From positions 1-42,977 of the forward strand of contig QNCM01000010.1 of the NCBI GenBank assembly GCA_003644505.1: DNA of 42,977 nucleotides, in the 5' to 3' direction. Below the pieces are notes generated by a model. The model saw nothing but the letters and a program-made list of their open reading frames with translations. It was not told the origin of the DNA and did not search any database. This DNA is from Candidatus Makaraimicrobium thalassicum. Its GTDB lineage: Bacteria; Omnitrophota; Gorgyraeia; Tantalellales; Tantalellaceae. The position numbers were made by a program, and so were the translations under genes. Below are positions 40,871-42,977 of the stretch, piece after piece; within the stretch, counting starts at the first letter, position 1, and every line of letters starts with the position of its first letter.

Positions 40871-41644
40871 TTGAAAGGCGTTATATTGAAAAAGCTGATC
40901 AGAATCATACATTCAATCATATGGTGGGTAGATGGGGTAGTATTGATGATGGTAGGCATTGTTCTTGATGCCGTAATCTGGCCAGGGGACAGGAAGATGT
41001 ATAGGAAATATGAGCGTTTCTGGGCCTGGACGCTTATGAAAGTAGGTGCTGTAAAATTAGAGATTAAGGGCCGGGAAAATTTACCTCAGGACGAAACTGT
41101 TGTATATATGGCTAATCATCAGAGTCATTTGGACTGGCCTATCATCTTCAGGGCTGTTCCGCGTCAGTATTTATTTTTAGCCAAACAGGAGCTTTTTGAG
41201 GCGTTTATCTTTGGAATATATATGAAGCAGCAAAAATATATACCTATAGACAGGAGACATATCAGGAGCTCATTAAAAACATATAAAACGGTAATAGATC
41301 TAATAAAATCAGGAAATTCAATTGTTATATACCCGGAAGGCACACGTTCTTATAATGAAAAGCTGCAAAAATTTAAATCTTTCAGTTTTTCTTTTCTGCA
41401 GGAAGCAAAAGTCAGAGTTGTTCCTATAGCTATTGACGGTAGTATAAATGTTATAAAAAAAGGTAGTAAAATCATGTATCCAGGAAAAGTAGAAGTAAGT
41501 ATCCTGCCCCCCATCAGTTTTGATGATCTTTATTATATGGAGAATAAAGAATTTTGTTTAGCTGCATCAAATAAGGTGCGACAGGCATTATTGACTGTTT
41601 TAGAAGGCAAAAATCTTATCCGCCAAAAAGAAATTAAAAGATAA
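40871..41644 (+). CDS. PlsC-type acyltransferase, second copy
   Basis: The 257-residue protein has an N-terminal hydrophobic stretch (about 10-35), NHQSHLD (His83, Asp88) and YPEGTRS. It is similar in plan to the gene before it but clearly diverged, so they may attach different chains or act at different positions. The TTG start at 40871 lies three bases after the previous stop and follows AAAGGGATAAGAG; another TTG at 40886 is possible. It resembles the LCLAT/AGPAT branch with a long hydrophobic N-terminus. It is the last gene of the cluster; IS debris begins about 20 bases later. Confidence 0.84.
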   Translation: MKGVILKKLIRIIHSIIWWVDGVVLMMVGIVLDAVIWPGDRKMYRKYERFWAWTLMKVGAVKLEIKGRENLPQDETVVYMANHQSHLDWPIIFRAVPRQYLFLAKQELFEAFIFGIYMKQQKYIPIDRRHIRSSLKTYKTVIDLIKSGNSIVIYPEGTRSYNEKLQKFKSFSFSFLQEAKVRVVPIAIDGSINVIKKGSKIMYPGKVEVSILPPISFDDLYYMENKEFCLAASNKVRQALLTVLEGKNLIRQKEIKR

Positions 41645-41681
41645 TTTTTATTTTCCATCACTACTGTCTCGTTGCTTGCGT

Positions 41682-41751
41682 ATTCCGGAACTTGTATCCA
41701 GTCATTCCGGTAAGTCGTCCCCACCGATTCCGGTAACTTGTATCCACCTGT
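41682..41751 (+). repeat. three tandem IS21-type terminal repeats
   Basis: Copies starting at 41682, 41704 and 41727 (spacing 22 and 23) each begin ATTCCGG. Copy 1 is ATTCCGGAACTTGTATCCAG, copy 2 has AAGTCGTCCCCACCG after ATTCCGGT, and copy 3 is ATTCCGGTAACTTGTATCCA followed by CCTG. They are probable transposase binding sites at the distal end of the element. Confidence 0.7.
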
Positions 41752-41932
41752 CGGAGCGAAGCGACGCTGGTTTTATTTTATATCAAAGATCGTAGCAGTA
41801 GTAGCTTTTTATAGGTGTCAAGAATCTTTCGCACTTTTAAAGAGATCCTCCCAGGTTTTTAATAGTCGTAGTAGTCTTTTTTCTTTTCGGTTCCTTTTCT
41901 TTTTTGTTAATATTGTGGATATGTGAATAACG

Positions 41933-42592
41933 TTATACCTCGCAATAGTCTTTTAATCCCAAACATTTATCCGATATAAACAGCTGTACGCCTTTTAGAC
42001 CACGCGCTTTTAAGTGTCTCAAAAATCCGCTCCAACCCTCTTTATCTTCGCGAGCTCCTTCTGTAACACCCAGTATATGGCGGTATCCTTCATTATCGAC
42101 GCCTATGGCAACAAGCACCGATACATTTTTAACTTCGCCGCCCCAGCTTCGCTTCATGTTGATCCCGTCAAGATAGACATATGGAAAAGTGCCTTCCAAA
42201 CGCCTGTTACGCCATTTATTTATGCGGTCATATATTTTTTTATTTATATTGCTCACCGTTCCCGGAGATACTTTGCTTCCCCAGAGAGCTTCAGTTATAT
42301 CTTCGACACGCCTTACCGATACTCCAGCCAGATACATCTCTATCATAGCTTCCTCTACGGATGTCTCGCGTCTTCTATATCGTTCTATTATCGCCGTTTC
42401 AAACGGCAGATTCCTCAACTTGGGGACTTTGAGATTAACTTTACCCGATGTTGTTTGAAGCTTGCGGGCATAATACCCGGCTCTCGTATCCTGTCTGGCC
42501 TCAGTCCTCTCATATCTTTTTGCTTTAACCAGTCTGTCAGCTTCAGCGTCCAGGAGCTTGTTTATTGTCTCCTCGACCGTTCCTCGCACCAC
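41933..42592 (-). pseudogene. IS256 (Mutator) family transposase, truncated at both ends
   Basis: The minus-strand frame from GTG 42592 gives 219 residues: VEETINKLLDAEADRL, YERTEARQDTRAGYYARKL, the FERYRRRE-like motif IIERYRRRETSVEEA, ITEALWGSKVSPGTVS, the first catalytic aspartate in YVYLDGI, and LFISDKCLGLKD with the second aspartate. It then ends in a foreign tail (YCEV, stop). The downstream third with the catalytic glutamate is missing. The frame upstream of the GTG still reads HLTEVVR, so about the first 30-40 residues of a normal IS256 protein are also lost at the istA junction. Not functional. Confidence 0.85.
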
Positions 42593-42858
42593 TTCGGTAA
42601 GATGTGCCGGATCCGTGTTTCCTCGGATTCTCTTCCTTTTGCCAGGAGACGCTTGAGCTCTGTATCCTCCATTTTTTCTATCTGCTCATACTTTAATGAT
42701 ATTTCTTTCGCTCTTCGCAGGTATTTCCCCGCTGTTTTGTACGCTATAGAGCAACTCCGGGATATTTCCCGCAAGCACTTACCCTTTTGAAGCCCTAAGC
42801 GCAGTATTTCCCTGATCTTACGCATACTCAACCCCCATTGTTTTTTCTTTCTTGCCAT
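42562..42858 (-). pseudogene. IS21 istA transposase, N-terminal fragment
   Basis: The minus-strand ATG at 42858, after a perfect AAGGAGG, opens 98 residues: MRKIREILRLGLQKGKCLRE begins at residue 12, then the helix-turn-helix ISRSCSIAYKTAGKYLRRAK. These are typical of the DNA-binding N-terminus of IstA. After about residue 80 the similarity ends; the frame runs 31 bases into the IS256 fragment in another frame and stops. The DDE core is missing. Confidence 0.75.
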
Positions 42859-42952
42859 TGGCTAGCCTCCTTGATTTGATCTTTAAGAAGTAACCATGTT
42901 AATGGTTAAATGCCAATTAGCAAGAATTCTGTTATGCATCGATTTGCTCAGA

Positions 42953-42977
42953 TCAGGTGGGGACAAGTCACCGGAAT
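42953..42977 (-). repeat. IS21-type terminal repeat, istA side
   Basis: Its complement reads ATTCCGGTGACTTGTCCCCA followed by CCTGA, about 21 of 24 identical to the copy at 41727-41750 in inverted orientation. It lies about 95 bases upstream of the istA start. Further copies may lie outside the window. Confidence 0.7.

Larger units (their letters stand above)
41664..42977 (-). mobile_element. IS21-type element remnant carrying an IS256 fragment
   Basis: Terminal repeats of the ATTCCGGTAACTTGTATCCA type occur three times at the low-coordinate end (41682, 41704, 41727) and once inverted at 42953-42977. Multiple short end repeats are a feature of IS21 elements. Between them lie an istA N-terminus and an IS256-family transposase piece; istB and most of istA are missing. 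The element may extend past the window. About 180 bases at 41753-41932 have no recognisable gene; they are AT-rich with two GTAGTAG-like tracts. Confidence 0.7.

Noticed and set aside
41682-41751. Three spaced repeats considered as a CRISPR array
   Set aside because: The copies are tandem with a 22-23 base period and no unique spacers, and match an inverted copy near 42960, so they are IS terminal repeats.
42014-42790. Plus-strand open frame of 258 codons across the right-end IS
   Set aside because: It is antisense to the istA and IS256 fragments, which have clear homology on the other strand.

Overview
The window looks like one bacterial contig or genome segment that ends in insertion-sequence debris on both sides. 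From base 1 to about 37,000 it is gene-dense, of moderately high GC, and every intact gene is on the + strand. A lipobox protein, a meso-DAP lysine block using LL-DAP aminotransferase, and the style of the informational genes suggest a diderm bacterium. An uncultured lineage such as Omnitrophota or a PVC neighbour is my guess; that assignment is inference and is weak.

Layout: (1) 1-180, a frameshifted 5' end of an IS1182-type transposase on the minus strand, then an AT-rich gap with a consensus sigma-70 promoter (333-361). (2) 535-8372, a seven-gene arginine operon, argC-J-B-D-F-G-H. (3) 8423-13313, lysine/DAP genes lysA-dapF-dapA-dapB-dapL, running directly into folK and panC (13314-14620). 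(4) 14622-16426, nadA plus an L-aspartate dehydrogenase, a NadB-independent start of NAD synthesis. (5) 16497-18191, a Na/phosphate cotransporter with a PhoU-like tail. (6) 18295-26418, a GuaB3-type IMPDH relative, dnaE, an HU-family protein, hisS and aspS. (7) 26472-26626, an elaborate palindromic noncoding element. (8) 26682-36991, a small lipoprotein, PgpH-type HD hydrolase, ybeY, a DgkA-PAP2 fusion, DUF502, recO, glyS, ppdK and a primary-type sigma factor. The order recalls the Firmicutes yqfF-yqfG-dgkA-...-recO-gly-...-sigA region.

After the sigma gene the character changes abruptly. A tRNA-Arg(CCU) gene starts normally but breaks off after the anticodon arm (36996-37041), a transposase C-terminus follows in reverse (37139-37219), and then comes an AT-rich cluster (37245-41644). 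It encodes GtrA, myo-inositol-1-phosphate synthase, a CDP-alcohol phosphatidyltransferase of the inositol-phosphate type, a CarS-type (CDP-archaeol synthase family) cytidylyltransferase and two PlsC-type acyltransferases. Together these could build an inositol phospholipid: acylation, CTP activation, inositol phosphate supply, head-group transfer, and possibly glycan export. I consider this island the most interesting system here, because it joins an archaeal-type activation and head-group module to bacterial acyltransferases.

The right end (41664-42977) is a wrecked IS21-type element. Its multiple terminal repeats and the istA N-terminus remain, but its interior is replaced by a truncated IS256-family transposase.
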